Below, in pieces: positions 34,977-43,489 of a DNA stretch of 64,000 bases. A program made the position numbers and the translations under genes. The notes under the pieces are model-generated. The model was not told where the DNA came from. It searched no databases and was given only the letters and a program-made list of their open reading frames with translations. The first letter of the stretch is position 1, and every line of letters starts with the position of its first letter. This DNA is from LMUY01 sp964247705 (GTDB taxonomy: Bacteria > Pseudomonadota > Alphaproteobacteria > Acetobacterales > Acetobacteraceae), in NCBI GenBank assembly GCA_964247705.1, contig CAXTVQ010000003.1, forward strand, positions 1-64,000, read 5' to 3'.

Positions 34977-36073
34977 CAGCGGGAGGCCGCCAGCACCGGC
35001 CCAGTGCCGTTCCCGAGGCCGGCAATAAGGGCCAGGCCGTCGCGGATCTTCGCATTGAAGCCGTGCACGACCATGTCGATCGCGACGTCGGTCGCGTAGG
35101 CGAACTGCTCGGCATCGGTCCCACCGTGGGACTTCACCACGACGCCATTGAGACCAAGCATGATGGCTCCGTTGTAGCGCCGGGGATCGACCCATTCGCG
35201 GAGACGCTCGAGCCCAGGGCGGGCCAGCACGTAGGCCAAGCGGCCGGCCACGCTGCTGCTGAACACCTGCCTCAGCAGGGTGAAAACCAGTTTGAGCGCG
35301 CCCTCGCCGGTCTTGAGGGCAATGTTCCCCGTGAAACCGTCTGTGACCACCACGTCCGTCGTGCCGGCAGCGATGTCGTCCCCCTCGACGAAACCGTGGA
35401 ACTGCGGGCCGATATGGCTGGCCCGGAGGATCTCGGCGGCCTGGCGCACACGGTCGTCGCCCTTGAGTTCCTCCGACCCGATGTTGAGCAGCCCGATCGT
35501 CGGTGCGGGCAGGCCCAATACGGCACGGGCGAACACGTCGCCCATCACCGCGAACTCCACGAGATTGCGGGAGTCGCAAACCGCATTGGCGCCGAGGTCG
35601 AGCATGACCACGTCCCCTTTGGCCGAGGGCGCGAGTGCAGCCAGGGCCGGCCTGTCGATACCCGGCAGCGTCTTGATGACGATCTTGGCCAGCGCCATCA
35701 GGGCACCGGTGTTGCCGGCGGAGATCACGCCGGACGCCTCACCCGCAGCGACCGCGTCGATGGCCAGCCGCATGGACCCGTTGCGCACGCGCAGGGCCGC
35801 GGTCGGCTTCATATCCATGCCGATGACATCGGGAGCATGACGCACCGTGCAGCACTCGGTCAGACGCTTGCGCATCATCAGCGGACGCAGGCGAGCCTCG
35901 TCGCCAACGACGAGGAACTTCGCTCCAGGATGGCGCTCGGCTGCGATTGCCAGTCCGTCGATGACGACGCCGGGTGCACGGTCGCCCCCCATCGCGTCCA
36001 CGGCCAGAGTGAACACATTTCCAGTCGGAGAGCTGGACGTATCGCTCACGCCGGCCACCGTCGTCCGGCGCAT
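34976..36073 (-). CDS. plsX: Phosphate acyltransferase PlsX
   Basis: Makes acyl-phosphate from acyl-ACP for phospholipid synthesis; a peripheral-membrane enzyme of 365 residues. It has the opening motif LAVDAMGGDRAPGVVIDG, VISAGNTGALMALA, the DLGANAVCDSRNL segment, and VVVTDGFTGNIALKTGEG. The ATG at 36071-36073, 10 bases after rpmF, is chosen; a GTG eight codons later is possible. The operon order rpmF-plsX-fabH is conserved. Confidence 0.96.
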   Translation of the reverse strand: MRRTTVAGVSDTSSSPTGNVFTLAVDAMGGDRAPGVVIDGLAIAAERHPGAKFLVVGDEARLRPLMMRKRLTECCTVRHAPDVIGMDMKPTAALRVRNGSMRLAIDAVAAGEASGVISAGNTGALMALAKIVIKTLPGIDRPALAALAPSAKGDVVMLDLGANAVCDSRNLVEFAVMGDVFARAVLGLPAPTIGLLNIGSEELKGDDRVRQAAEILRASHIGPQFHGFVEGDDIAAGTTDVVVTDGFTGNIALKTGEGALKLVFTLLRQVFSSSVAGRLAYVLARPGLERLREWVDPRRYNGAIMLGLNGVVVKSHGGTDAEQFAYATDVAIDMVVHGFNAKIRDGLALIAGLGNGTGPVLAASR

Positions 36074-36083
36074 TGCCGGCAGT

Positions 36084-36287
36084 TCAGACCCGGACAGCGC
36101 CCTTCAGCGCCTTGCCGGCAGCAACCACTTCGCGGCCGTCGTAATGACCGCAATGCGAGCAGACGTGGTGAGGGCGCTTCAGCTCGCCGCAATTTGCACA
36201 TTCCGCATGCGCCTCAACGGTCAATGCATGGTGGCTACGGCGCATGCCCATGCGGGATTGCGACGTCTTTTTCTTTGGAACGGCCAT
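36084..36287 (-). CDS. rpmF: 50S ribosomal protein L32
   Basis: A 67-residue ribosomal protein. The N-terminus MAVPKKKTSQSRMGMRRS and a zinc-ribbon pair of Cys-X2-Cys motifs (CANC and CSHC) identify it, so this is the zinc-containing form. It precedes plsX by 10 bases. A 143-base gap before it probably carries the promoter for the L32-lipid operon. Confidence 0.97.
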   Translation of the reverse strand: MAVPKKKTSQSRMGMRRSHHALTVEAHAECANCGELKRPHHVCSHCGHYDGREVVAAGKALKGAVRV

Positions 36288-36430
36288 GGGCGAACGCCCT
36301 CCGGGACTACGTGAGGCAGACCGCTGCCCGCTACCGGCACGATCCTACGTCACAAATTGGCAATAGCATAAGGCGCGCCGTCTAGCAGAGCGGCCGCCTG
36401 CCCGCAAGCGCCCACAAGAGAACGGACCGG

Positions 36431-36931
36431 CTAGTCCGGCTTGCGGAGTTTCGCCAAGGCGCTGAAAGCCGTGTCCGGCGCGTCGTCCATGGTCAGGGGC
36501 AGTTCGGCACCCGGCTTACGCGGATATGGATCGAGGGCCAAAGCGAGCTGCTCGACCGTTGCCTCCCCCAACTCCAGGACACCGTTCTCGATCGGCAACT
36601 CATCCGGCTCGTCGGGATCGTCGGCCTCCTCGCTTTCCTGTCCCGCCGGTACGAACCGCACGGCGAACTCCTCGACGACGGTCACCGGAAAAGCGTCCAG
36701 CGAGACGACACATTCCTGGTGCAACCGGGCCCGGAGCGAACCCTCAGCCTCGACTGCGCCGTCCGGGGCCGGCCTCAGTGACCATTGGCAAGACACAGAC
36801 TCGACCGAAGGAACCAGCAGGCGGGTTGCGATGGCGGCGCACTCCGCCGCCGTGGCCTCGACATCGATCTTGTAGCCGGTTGGGCCGATCCGGTCGGCCG
36901 GCAACAGGCGGGATAGCTCGGGCGTGCTCAC
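36431..36931 (-). CDS. YceD family protein (DUF177)
   Basis: A 166-residue acidic protein of the YceD/DUF177 family, which lies beside rpmF in most proteobacteria and has been linked to 23S rRNA metabolism in plants and bacteria. The conserved CVVSLDAFPVTVVEEFAVRFVP strand run and the acidic EEADDPDEPDELPIENG segment are present, ending in FSALAKLRKPD. The start is GTG (36929-36931), overlapping the stop of the bc1 chaperone gene (GTGA). Confidence 0.9.
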   Translation of the reverse strand: MSTPELSRLLPADRIGPTGYKIDVEATAAECAAIATRLLVPSVESVSCQWSLRPAPDGAVEAEGSLRARLHQECVVSLDAFPVTVVEEFAVRFVPAGQESEEADDPDEPDELPIENGVLELGEATVEQLALALDPYPRKPGAELPLTMDDAPDTAFSALAKLRKPD

Positions 36932-37464
36932 GACGGCTCCGGCCCCACAAAGCGGAAACGGCCGGACAGCAGATCGTCCGACGGCGCCGCGTCCACCCTT
37001 GCCGCCTGCGTCCGGACGATTGCCGCCAACCGGGCAGCGCCCGACGACTCGGCGCCGCGCCAGATGTTCTTGCTCAGCGCCGCTTCCAGCGCCGCCGCAT
37101 CGGGGGAAGCCAGAGCGGCCTCATAAGCGGTGGCGCGGCCGTGAAATGCCTCCCACATCGCGCGCACATTGCGGGCGAGCCGCATGTCGCTCACGCCCAG
37201 TTCGCGCAGGTTGATATCCATATCGGAGAACATGGCATCGAAAACCGCCTGAGCGACCGCACCCCCCGGCGCGGGCAAGGCGCGCAACCGCCGGATCAGG
37301 AGCGAGGCATACAGACCAACCAGGTCGAACCGCCCGTCCAGAGTATCTGGGACGCCAAGCTCAGCGTAGAACAGCGGCGTGCGCGCCATCGCGACGGCCC
37401 CATTGTAGAGTTCGAACCCGGTGCGTTCGTAACGACTACGCCCGAGTAGACCGAAGAAGGCCAT
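36928..37464 (-). CDS. Ubiquinol-cytochrome c chaperone (CBP3 domain)
   Basis: A 178-residue protein resembling the CBP3/UQCC1 chaperone needed for assembly of the cytochrome bc1 complex. The family core is visible: YNGAVAMARTPLFYAELGVPDTLDGRFDLVGL, MFSDMDINLRELGVSDMRL and WEAFHGRATAYEAAL (each shown in part). It is soluble, with no signal peptide. It begins the minus-strand run chaperone-yceD-rpmF-plsX-fabH and is divergent from bamE with 144 bases between them. Confidence 0.92.
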   Translation of the reverse strand: MAFFGLLGRSRYERTGFELYNGAVAMARTPLFYAELGVPDTLDGRFDLVGLYASLLIRRLRALPAPGGAVAQAVFDAMFSDMDINLRELGVSDMRLARNVRAMWEAFHGRATAYEAALASPDAAALEAALSKNIWRGAESSGAARLAAIVRTQAARVDAAPSDDLLSGRFRFVGPEPS

Positions 37465-37608
37465 ACCTGCCCCAATTCAAACCGTTGACAGCCGCGGACT
37501 TCGGACGGCCGGGCATGACACGCCGGCCCGGCCTGTGGTATCCGGCCATCGCCACATAACGCGGCGGGATGCCGGGTCAACCACCAAGCCACCGGCGAGG
37601 ACGATACC

Positions 37609-38094
37609 TTGAAACGCTCTGCCTTTCTCCTGCTGCTTCTGACCGGTCTGGCTGGAGGCTGCTCCGTCCTGGAATACCCGGCGCAAGTCCGCGGCAACCG
37701 GGTCACGGCAGATCAGTTGAAGGAGCTCGTTCCCGGCACGTCGACCCGGCAGGACGCCACGAGCCTGCTCGGCTCGCCGACCGCCAAGGCGTCCTTCGAC
37801 GACAATACCTGGATCTATATCAGCGAAGTCACGCAGCCCCGCGTGGGCCGGGTTCAGGGGATCAACAGCCAGGACGTCGTAGAACTGTCCTTCGACGACC
37901 GAGGCGTATTGCGCGACGTCAAGCAGCTCAGCCAGAAGGACCACAAGGACGTGGATGTCGTCTCCCGCGCGACGCCTTCACCGGGAAGCGAAGCCACGTT
38001 CCTGCAGCAGCTACTCGGCAACGTGGGACGGTTCAGCGCCGGCCCGGCGGGCGGTGCCGGGGGTGCCCCGAGCGCCGCGATCGGGGGGCAGTAG
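37609..38094 (+). CDS. bamE: Outer membrane protein assembly factor BamE (SmpA/OmlA)
   Basis: A 161-residue lipoprotein of the BAM complex that inserts beta-barrels in the outer membrane. A signal peptide ends in lipobox LAGGC. The SmpA/OmlA core has the strand-turn patterns GNRVTADQLKELVPG, TSTRQDATSLLGSPTAKAS and WIYISEV. The C-terminal tail is Gly/Ala-rich. The start is TTG with a good ribosome site (GAGGA, 8 bases away). It is divergent from the bc1 chaperone gene, a neighbourhood common in alphaproteobacteria. Confidence 0.93.
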   Translation: MKRSAFLLLLLTGLAGGCSVLEYPAQVRGNRVTADQLKELVPGTSTRQDATSLLGSPTAKASFDDNTWIYISEVTQPRVGRVQGINSQDVVELSFDDRGVLRDVKQLSQKDHKDVDVVSRATPSPGSEATFLQQLLGNVGRFSAGPAGGAGGAPSAAIGGQ

Positions 38095-38125
38095 CGTTCG
38101 CACCTAGCGCCGCGCCGCGGCTTGC

Positions 38126-39037
38126 CTATTCCGGCACGAACTCGAGTGCGCCTATGCCGAGCTTGCCTAGGCCTTTGCTGACCTTCATCCAGTCCCGCGG
38201 GCGCCGGGTGGCAGCCCAAAGCGGGCCGAAGACACCGAGTTGCGCCAGGCCCACGGCGAGGGTTCCCAAGCGCGTGACGAGCTTGTGGTCGCTGACCGCC
38301 AGCCGCACCGCTGCCGAGTGCCGTGCGCTGCGCTGGAGCCGCCGGGCCATGTAGGTGACCGTCAATCGACCGGCCTCGTTCATTTCGCTGACCTTCGCAT
38401 CCGGGCACCAGACAAATCGGCGACCAGCCTTGATCAGGCTGAACAGCAGCTTCGTGTCCTCGCCCCCGGAACGGCCGAACACCTCGTCGAACGGCGCCGG
38501 CCCGGACAGGCATGTGGCACGCCGCAGCATGGAATTGCCAGTGCCAAGCCCACGCGGCTGTGGCGGCCACCAGTCGAGCGGCCGGAGCGGCGTATCGGCG
38601 GGCAAGTGGAAGTCGGTCGTGTAGAACGCGCCCGCCGGATCCCAGGACGGCGCTGCACCGCCCTCGAACACCGGGTATTTCGGTCCGAAACTGGCGTCCG
38701 CGCCGGTCCGCTGAAGACAGGCATAGTGAGCGGCGAGCCAACCCGGTTCCGGCGCTTCGTCATCGTCCACGAAAGCTATATAGGCGCCCGCAGCCGCCGC
38801 AATACCGTGGTTTCGGGCCGTCGCGATGTTGCGCTCGCCTGCCTCGACGTGGCGCACGGGAACCGGCGCGGCCAAGCCGGCGAGCAACGGTCCGGCAAGG
38901 CGAGCCGGGTGGTTATCGGCAACCACAATCTCCCATGCCACGCCGACCTGCTGTGAGAAACAGGCGCGCAGGGCACGTTCGAGCAGCGCAATGCGGTCAT
39001 AACACGGTATGACGACACTGATGACGGGATCAGCCAC
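38126..39037 (-). CDS. Glycosyltransferase family 2
   Basis: A 303-residue GT-A fold glycosyltransferase. The N-terminus VISVVIPCYDRIALLERALRA, the DNHPARLAG loop, the metal-binding FVDDDEAPEPGW (DDD near residue 95) and the later GGEDTKLLFSLIKAG motif with its ED acid are clear. No long membrane domain is seen apart from a hydrophobic patch near residue 260. The start is GTG (39035-39037) with a strong AGGAG ribosome site, better supported than an in-frame ATG further upstream. It probably adds a sugar to a cell-surface polysaccharide. Confidence 0.92.
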   Translation of the reverse strand: MADPVISVVIPCYDRIALLERALRACFSQQVGVAWEIVVADNHPARLAGPLLAGLAAPVPVRHVEAGERNIATARNHGIAAAAGAYIAFVDDDEAPEPGWLAAHYACLQRTGADASFGPKYPVFEGGAAPSWDPAGAFYTTDFHLPADTPLRPLDWWPPQPRGLGTGNSMLRRATCLSGPAPFDEVFGRSGGEDTKLLFSLIKAGRRFVWCPDAKVSEMNEAGRLTVTYMARRLQRSARHSAAVRLAVSDHKLVTRLGTLAVGLAQLGVFGPLWAATRRPRDWMKVSKGLGKLGIGALEFVPE

Positions 39038-39066
39038 GGCTTGCTCCTGAACGGCGGATTGTTTGC

Positions 39067-40476
39067 ATGGGGCCTGTGATGAGCGGCGGGACGGACACAG
39101 ATTCACCGGCTTGGGTTGACCGGTTGACGACCGTCATCCTGATGCTCGTGCTAGTCTACGTCATCATCGGCATACCTGTCTTCAACCGCAGCGTCGACGC
39201 GGATCTGCAGACGGATATGGTGGATCCGTTGCACCGTTTCGCCTGGATCGCCCTGTTTGCCGCGTCATTGCCGGTTGCCGCCGCGCGATGGCGCCAGTCG
39301 CTGCGGTTGCTGGCGGCGAGTTGGCCGCTGATCCTGCTCTATGCCTTTTTCGGCCTGAGCATTCTCTGGGCGCTCGACCCCCCTGTTGCGTTCCGGCGCT
39401 GGCTACTGACGGTGATCCAGATGCTGCTCGGGGTGGTGCTGATCTCCGGGCTGCGGCGGTCGGCGACGCTGCATGTCCTGATCGTCATCGCCTGTATCAC
39501 GGGTGCGGTGGCAGATCTGCTGTCCTACGTCGTGGCGCCGGGCTACGCGATGGCGGAGGACGGGTTTGTCGGCCTGCAACTGCAGAAAAACGTGACCGGG
39601 TTACTGATGATGTACGGCTGCCTCTCGGCCGGCACGGGCTATTTCCTGGTACGGAGCCGCAAGCTCCGCGCCGCCATCGTCTGCGGTGTCGTCTTGATGC
39701 TGGGCCTGCTGGTCGCCTCCAGATCCACCACCAGCCAATCGGTCGTGTTCATGACGCCTGCGGTCGTAGCGGCCATGTTGCTGCTGGCCCGTATGACCAA
39801 GTTCGGCGCTTGGGCGATCGTCTCGGCCGTCCTTGCCCTGCTGGCCGCGGTCGTGTTCGGCTACTTCGCCTGGTGCGGCCTGACGGGAGCCGATCCACAC
39901 GCGCCCTTTGCGGAGATGACGTTCACGAACCGGACCGACATCTGGTGGTTCGTGCTCGGCGAGATCCAGAAACGCCCCTTGCTTGGCGCGGGGTATGGCT
40001 CGTTCTGGGCGATCGATCCCTCGGTCCAGCCGAGCCTGAAATCCGACGATTGGTTCGGCACCTACGCCATCATCAACGAGGCGCATAACGGCTACCTCGA
40101 TCTGCTGGCGATGGTGGGCATCGTGGGCCTGGTCGCGAGCCTCGCCGTGGTGTTGCGCACCATGGGGATCGCCGGCCGAGCAGTGGGCCAGGCCGAACCG
40201 ACGGCATCAGCATGGCTGAGCGGACGGATGGCGCGCCCGACGGCAGTGTTCCACATGGCCCTGCTTGTCGGGTTGTTGGTGCACAACCTGACGGAATCCA
40301 ACCTGTTCTCCAACAACTCGACCCTGGTCGTAGCCTTTGTCCTGACGGCGCTGGACCTCGAGAAATGGCGTCTGGCCGTACCGCGGCGCGCCAGTACGCG
40401 CCACCCTAACCCGGCGCTGCTACGACACGCCGCATCGCGTGCGGCCGCAAGCGCCCGTGCAACAGCATCGCCATGA
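39067..40476 (+). CDS. O-antigen ligase / Wzy-like polymerase family membrane protein
   Basis: A 469-residue protein with about 11 hydrophobic helices. Between helices it has a periplasmic loop containing FTNRTDIWWFVLGEIQKRPLLGAGYGSFW and NEAHNGYLDLLAMVGIVG, the pattern of the O-antigen ligase (Wzy_C) domain found in WaaL ligases and exopolysaccharide polymerases such as ExoQ. Which of the two cannot be told from sequence. It is divergent from the GT2 gene with only 29 bases between starts, and its last 71 bases overlap the converging flippase gene. Confidence 0.9.
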   Translation: MGPVMSGGTDTDSPAWVDRLTTVILMLVLVYVIIGIPVFNRSVDADLQTDMVDPLHRFAWIALFAASLPVAAARWRQSLRLLAASWPLILLYAFFGLSILWALDPPVAFRRWLLTVIQMLLGVVLISGLRRSATLHVLIVIACITGAVADLLSYVVAPGYAMAEDGFVGLQLQKNVTGLLMMYGCLSAGTGYFLVRSRKLRAAIVCGVVLMLGLLVASRSTTSQSVVFMTPAVVAAMLLLARMTKFGAWAIVSAVLALLAAVVFGYFAWCGLTGADPHAPFAEMTFTNRTDIWWFVLGEIQKRPLLGAGYGSFWAIDPSVQPSLKSDDWFGTYAIINEAHNGYLDLLAMVGIVGLVASLAVVLRTMGIAGRAVGQAEPTASAWLSGRMARPTAVFHMALLVGLLVHNLTESNLFSNNSTLVVAFVLTALDLEKWRLAVPRRASTRHPNPALLRHAASRAAASARATASP

Positions 40477-41716
40477 GCGCCATCTGTGTGACCTGACCGA
40501 GCATGGTCGCGGCGATTGCGTAGGGGTACGTGAACAGCCAGACCACGACCACAAGCGTCAGGATGGTCACCATGGCGCCTGCCAGGTCCACCAACGCCAG
40601 GCGGCGGAACTCGCCGACGGCGAGCATGCCCGTGTTCAAGGCAGTACAGATGCTGCCGAGAACGACGTTGCCGCCCCAAAGATAGATCAACGGTCCGACT
40701 TCGCGGTAGCGGCCGTGATACAGATCGGCCGAAACCCAAGCCCAACCGGCCAGCACGGCGGCCGACCAGAGCAGGCTGCAGCAGGCCGTCACACCTGCCC
40801 CGATCACCATCGTGCGCATCACGCCGTCGCGGTCTTTCCGCGCCCAGCGCTGCGCCATGTCCGGGAAACCGATGGAAGCCCAGGCCGACGACAGGAGCCA
40901 AGCCGGCCGGATCAGCACTTGTACCGCCGAGAGCGAGGCGAGCGCCTCCGCGCCGAACCGCCCGACCGTGACGAAGCTGTAGAGCCGTCCGGTGATCTCA
41001 TTGGACCCGGCGCCAAGCATCAGCCAGCCAAAGCCGCGCATCACGTGGGCCTGCTGCCGCAACTCGTGCCAGCGCCACATCGGCCTGATGCCGCCGAGCA
41101 AGATGAGCAGCACGGCCGCCGACACGCCGCCGAACGCCAGGCCCGTCAGCAACAGCACACGACCGGCGTTCGGCGGGTGGCCGGCGGCAAAGTCCAGCCC
41201 GAGTGCCAGGGCCGTCACGACCAGGATAGCGCCCGAAAGGCCGGCGGCCAGAGCCGGGCGCTGGCGGGAGAAGGCATAGGTGCGGACATACTGAAACAGC
41301 AGGAAAGCAGGCGTGAACAGGATGGCCGGAGCGGCCGCGAGTTCGGAGCCGGCCCGCGCCAGGAGCCAGACGCCGACGGCGACAACGGCCATCACGGCGC
41401 AGAGCACGGCCAAGGTCGCCGAGAGCATGAAACGTTCCGGCTCCAAGCGATCAGCCATGCGGTCAAGCGCCGAAGGCAGCCGCGAGAGATGGGCCAGAAC
41501 GAGCGTGCCTTCCACGACGCCACCGGCGAAAGCGACCGACAGCCAGAACACGTAGGTGCCGTAAGCGGCTGCGGCTCCGTTGCGGATCAACCAGAGATTG
41601 ACGCCGAAGGTCAGCAGGGAGCCGAACCCCTGCTCCATGAGAGAGAGTGCAAACCTCATGCGGGCATCGTTGCGCCGGAGGAACCCGGGTCTGGTTGGCC
41701 ACCTGAGAGGTTTCAT
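40406..41716 (-). CDS. Polysaccharide flippase (oligosaccharide translocase family)
   Basis: A 436-residue integral membrane protein of the MOP superfamily, with 12 or so hydrophobic helices. It begins RFALSLMEQGFGSLLTFGVNLWLIRNGAAAAYGTYVFWLSVAF (in part), the normal pattern of Wzx-like lipid-linked oligosaccharide flippases. The start at 41714-41716 is chosen because codons upstream of it overlap the divergent glycosyltransferase. The specificity is unknown. Confidence 0.88.
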   Translation of the reverse strand: MKPLRWPTRPGFLRRNDARMRFALSLMEQGFGSLLTFGVNLWLIRNGAAAAYGTYVFWLSVAFAGGVVEGTLVLAHLSRLPSALDRMADRLEPERFMLSATLAVLCAVMAVVAVGVWLLARAGSELAAAPAILFTPAFLLFQYVRTYAFSRQRPALAAGLSGAILVVTALALGLDFAAGHPPNAGRVLLLTGLAFGGVSAAVLLILLGGIRPMWRWHELRQQAHVMRGFGWLMLGAGSNEITGRLYSFVTVGRFGAEALASLSAVQVLIRPAWLLSSAWASIGFPDMAQRWARKDRDGVMRTMVIGAGVTACCSLLWSAAVLAGWAWVSADLYHGRYREVGPLIYLWGGNVVLGSICTALNTGMLAVGEFRRLALVDLAGAMVTILTLVVVVWLFTYPYAIAATMLGQVTQMALMAMLLHGRLRPHAMRRVVAAPG

Positions 41717-41801
41717 GAACCCGAACTTCGTATAGTGGCAGGGCAGGAGCGTCCACCGACATGGCTGGTCGCGCAGAAGGTGCCACCCAGAAGATGAGAA
41801 C

Positions 41802-42767
41802 GTGTTAAGCGGCAGCCGCCCGATAGCGACCGGGCCGCATGTCGTGTGCATGCTTGCCGAAGGCAGTTACTTCCACGGGGTCGCCGCCATGGCGAACTCG
41901 TTGGTGCGCAATGGTTTCGCCGGGCATATCGTTGTCGGCTACCGCGGCTCGCTGCCACGCTGGGAAGGCCCGGTGAGCCCGCAGGCTGGACCGGCACAAC
42001 CGATTGCGCCCGGTGTGGACATCCTGTTCATGGCCGTCGAGAGCGACTGGCATCTGAGCAATCTCAAGCCGAGATTTATGCATCAGGTTGCAACAGAGCT
42101 TTATCCGGGTTTTGCAAGCATCTGGTATTTCGACGCCGACGTGGTGCTCAAGACGAACTGGGATGCCTTCGCGCGTTGGGTCGAGGCAGGGTTGGTGTTG
42201 GTGCTGGACATGGCCGAAACCTACATGCCGCCCCATCACGCGTTCCGCCGGGAGTGGCAAGCCTTGGCGCAACGCGCGGGGCTGGGTTACCGCGAGGTGC
42301 ATGGCTACGTGAACGGCGGCTGCGTCGGTTTGGCGGCTGGGCACCTCGAGTTCCTGGAAGCCTGGGAAACTCTGCTCCAGACGTATGCCGGCGACGGTGC
42401 GGATATGAGCCGGATGATCAATCGCACCGGCAAGCCTGAATACGCCAAGATGGACCAGGACTTGCTCAATGCCGCCGTGATGGCCACCACCACGCCGTTC
42501 TGTGTCCTTGGCGTGGAAGCGATGGACGCGTTTCCGTCGGCCAGCATCATGTCCCACGCCATGGTCTTCGCCAAGCCCTGGGTGCGGAACTACATCCGCG
42601 ACGCGATCATCGGGTTCCAACCCGATCCTGCGCACGTTGCATTCTGGTTGTACGCCGAAGGACCGATCCGCGCATTCACGGCGGCCGAGTGGCGGCGGAA
42701 GATGGCCATCCTGCGCGTGACGAAGCTGCTCGGCTACATCAGACGGCGAACCGTAGCGGACTGGTGA
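41802..42767 (+). CDS. Putative glycosyltransferase (GT-A fold, DXD motif)
   Basis: A 321-residue soluble protein with a nucleotide-sugar-transferase look. It has VCMLAEGSYFHGVAAMANSL at the N-terminus, a metal-binding DXD in WYFDADVVLK (about residues 109-118), YVNGGCVGLAAGHLEFLEAWE and KMDQDLLNAAVM. This resembles the GT8-like or DUF-type nucleotide-diphospho-sugar transferases; the donor sugar is unknown. The start is GTG at 41802 and not fully secure. It ends 14 bases from the converging SOUL gene. Confidence 0.75.
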   Translation: MLSGSRPIATGPHVVCMLAEGSYFHGVAAMANSLVRNGFAGHIVVGYRGSLPRWEGPVSPQAGPAQPIAPGVDILFMAVESDWHLSNLKPRFMHQVATELYPGFASIWYFDADVVLKTNWDAFARWVEAGLVLVLDMAETYMPPHHAFRREWQALAQRAGLGYREVHGYVNGGCVGLAAGHLEFLEAWETLLQTYAGDGADMSRMINRTGKPEYAKMDQDLLNAAVMATTTPFCVLGVEAMDAFPSASIMSHAMVFAKPWVRNYIRDAIIGFQPDPAHVAFWLYAEGPIRAFTAAEWRRKMAILRVTKLLGYIRRRTVADW

Positions 42768-42781
42768 CTTCGCCTGCAGAA

Positions 42782-43423
42782 TCAGTGCGGTGACGGACGT
42801 TCCACCGGCACCGCGGCCTCGTTGCGGCGAAGGAAGGGCAGTGTCCAGGGTGGATCGTAGAACCAACTAACGGGGTCGCCGACCGGCCCCCAGCCGCTGC
42901 CCTCCAGGATCTGGAGCAATTCGCGTTGGGCTGCGGCGGTGGCGGCCGGGTCGGTCGAACCGCTGTAACGGTAAACGCCGATGGTCTGCGGCGGAACGGC
43001 CACGATATGCACCGCCGGGTTGTTCGGGCGGGGCAGCGTGTCCAGCGTGTAGTTGGCCGGCATGAAGAAACGGATACGCCATTGGCCGTCGGCGGCACGG
43101 TCCTGGACGACGGGCGCCGTCATGTCGATCGTCTTGGAGCCAGCTTCCTGGGCAACCGGGGCGGTCATGGCAATGCTGGACCGCGCCGTGTTGTCACCGA
43201 AGATGTAACCGGCCAGTCGGCGAAACCCGTCGCTCCGGCTGGCCAACTCGTTGCCACCCACTGTCGTTTCAGCAGCGATGCGCGGGCCATATTGCCGGAT
43301 CTCCAGTGCTCCCACCGTCTCGACCACGGTGTAATGAGCCTCCTCGGTGCCAGAGCGGATGCCGACCACGGAACATCCGGCAAGGAGAACGGAGGAGATC
43401 AGGGGCACGATCCTGGATTTCAT
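42782..43423 (-). CDS. SOUL family heme-binding lipoprotein
   Basis: A 213-residue protein with signal peptide and lipobox (LLAGCS, Cys about 17). The mature region is the SOUL domain: YTVVETVGALEIRQYGPRIAAET, FRRLAGYIFGDNTARSSIAMTAPV and FFMPANYTLDTLPRP (parts). SOUL proteins bind haem or tetrapyrroles, or have lost that ability; the bacterial role is not defined. The ATG at 43421-43423 begins the signal sequence; a much longer frame runs antisense into the next gene and is not real. Confidence 0.9.
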   Translation of the reverse strand: MKSRIVPLISSVLLAGCSVVGIRSGTEEAHYTVVETVGALEIRQYGPRIAAETTVGGNELASRSDGFRRLAGYIFGDNTARSSIAMTAPVAQEAGSKTIDMTAPVVQDRAADGQWRIRFFMPANYTLDTLPRPNNPAVHIVAVPPQTIGVYRYSGSTDPAATAAAQRELLQILEGSGWGPVGDPVSWFYDPPWTLPFLRRNEAAVPVERPSPH

Positions 43424-43489
43424 CCGCTGTGAACCCCGCCCTGCCCCGCTTGGTTGCACGGCTGGCCCAGGTCGCGCACAACCATCGCC

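Noticed and set aside
34977..35579. Apparent extension of fabH upstream through plsX
   Set aside because: It is a shadow of plsX; FabH similarity begins at the ATG overlapping the plsX stop.
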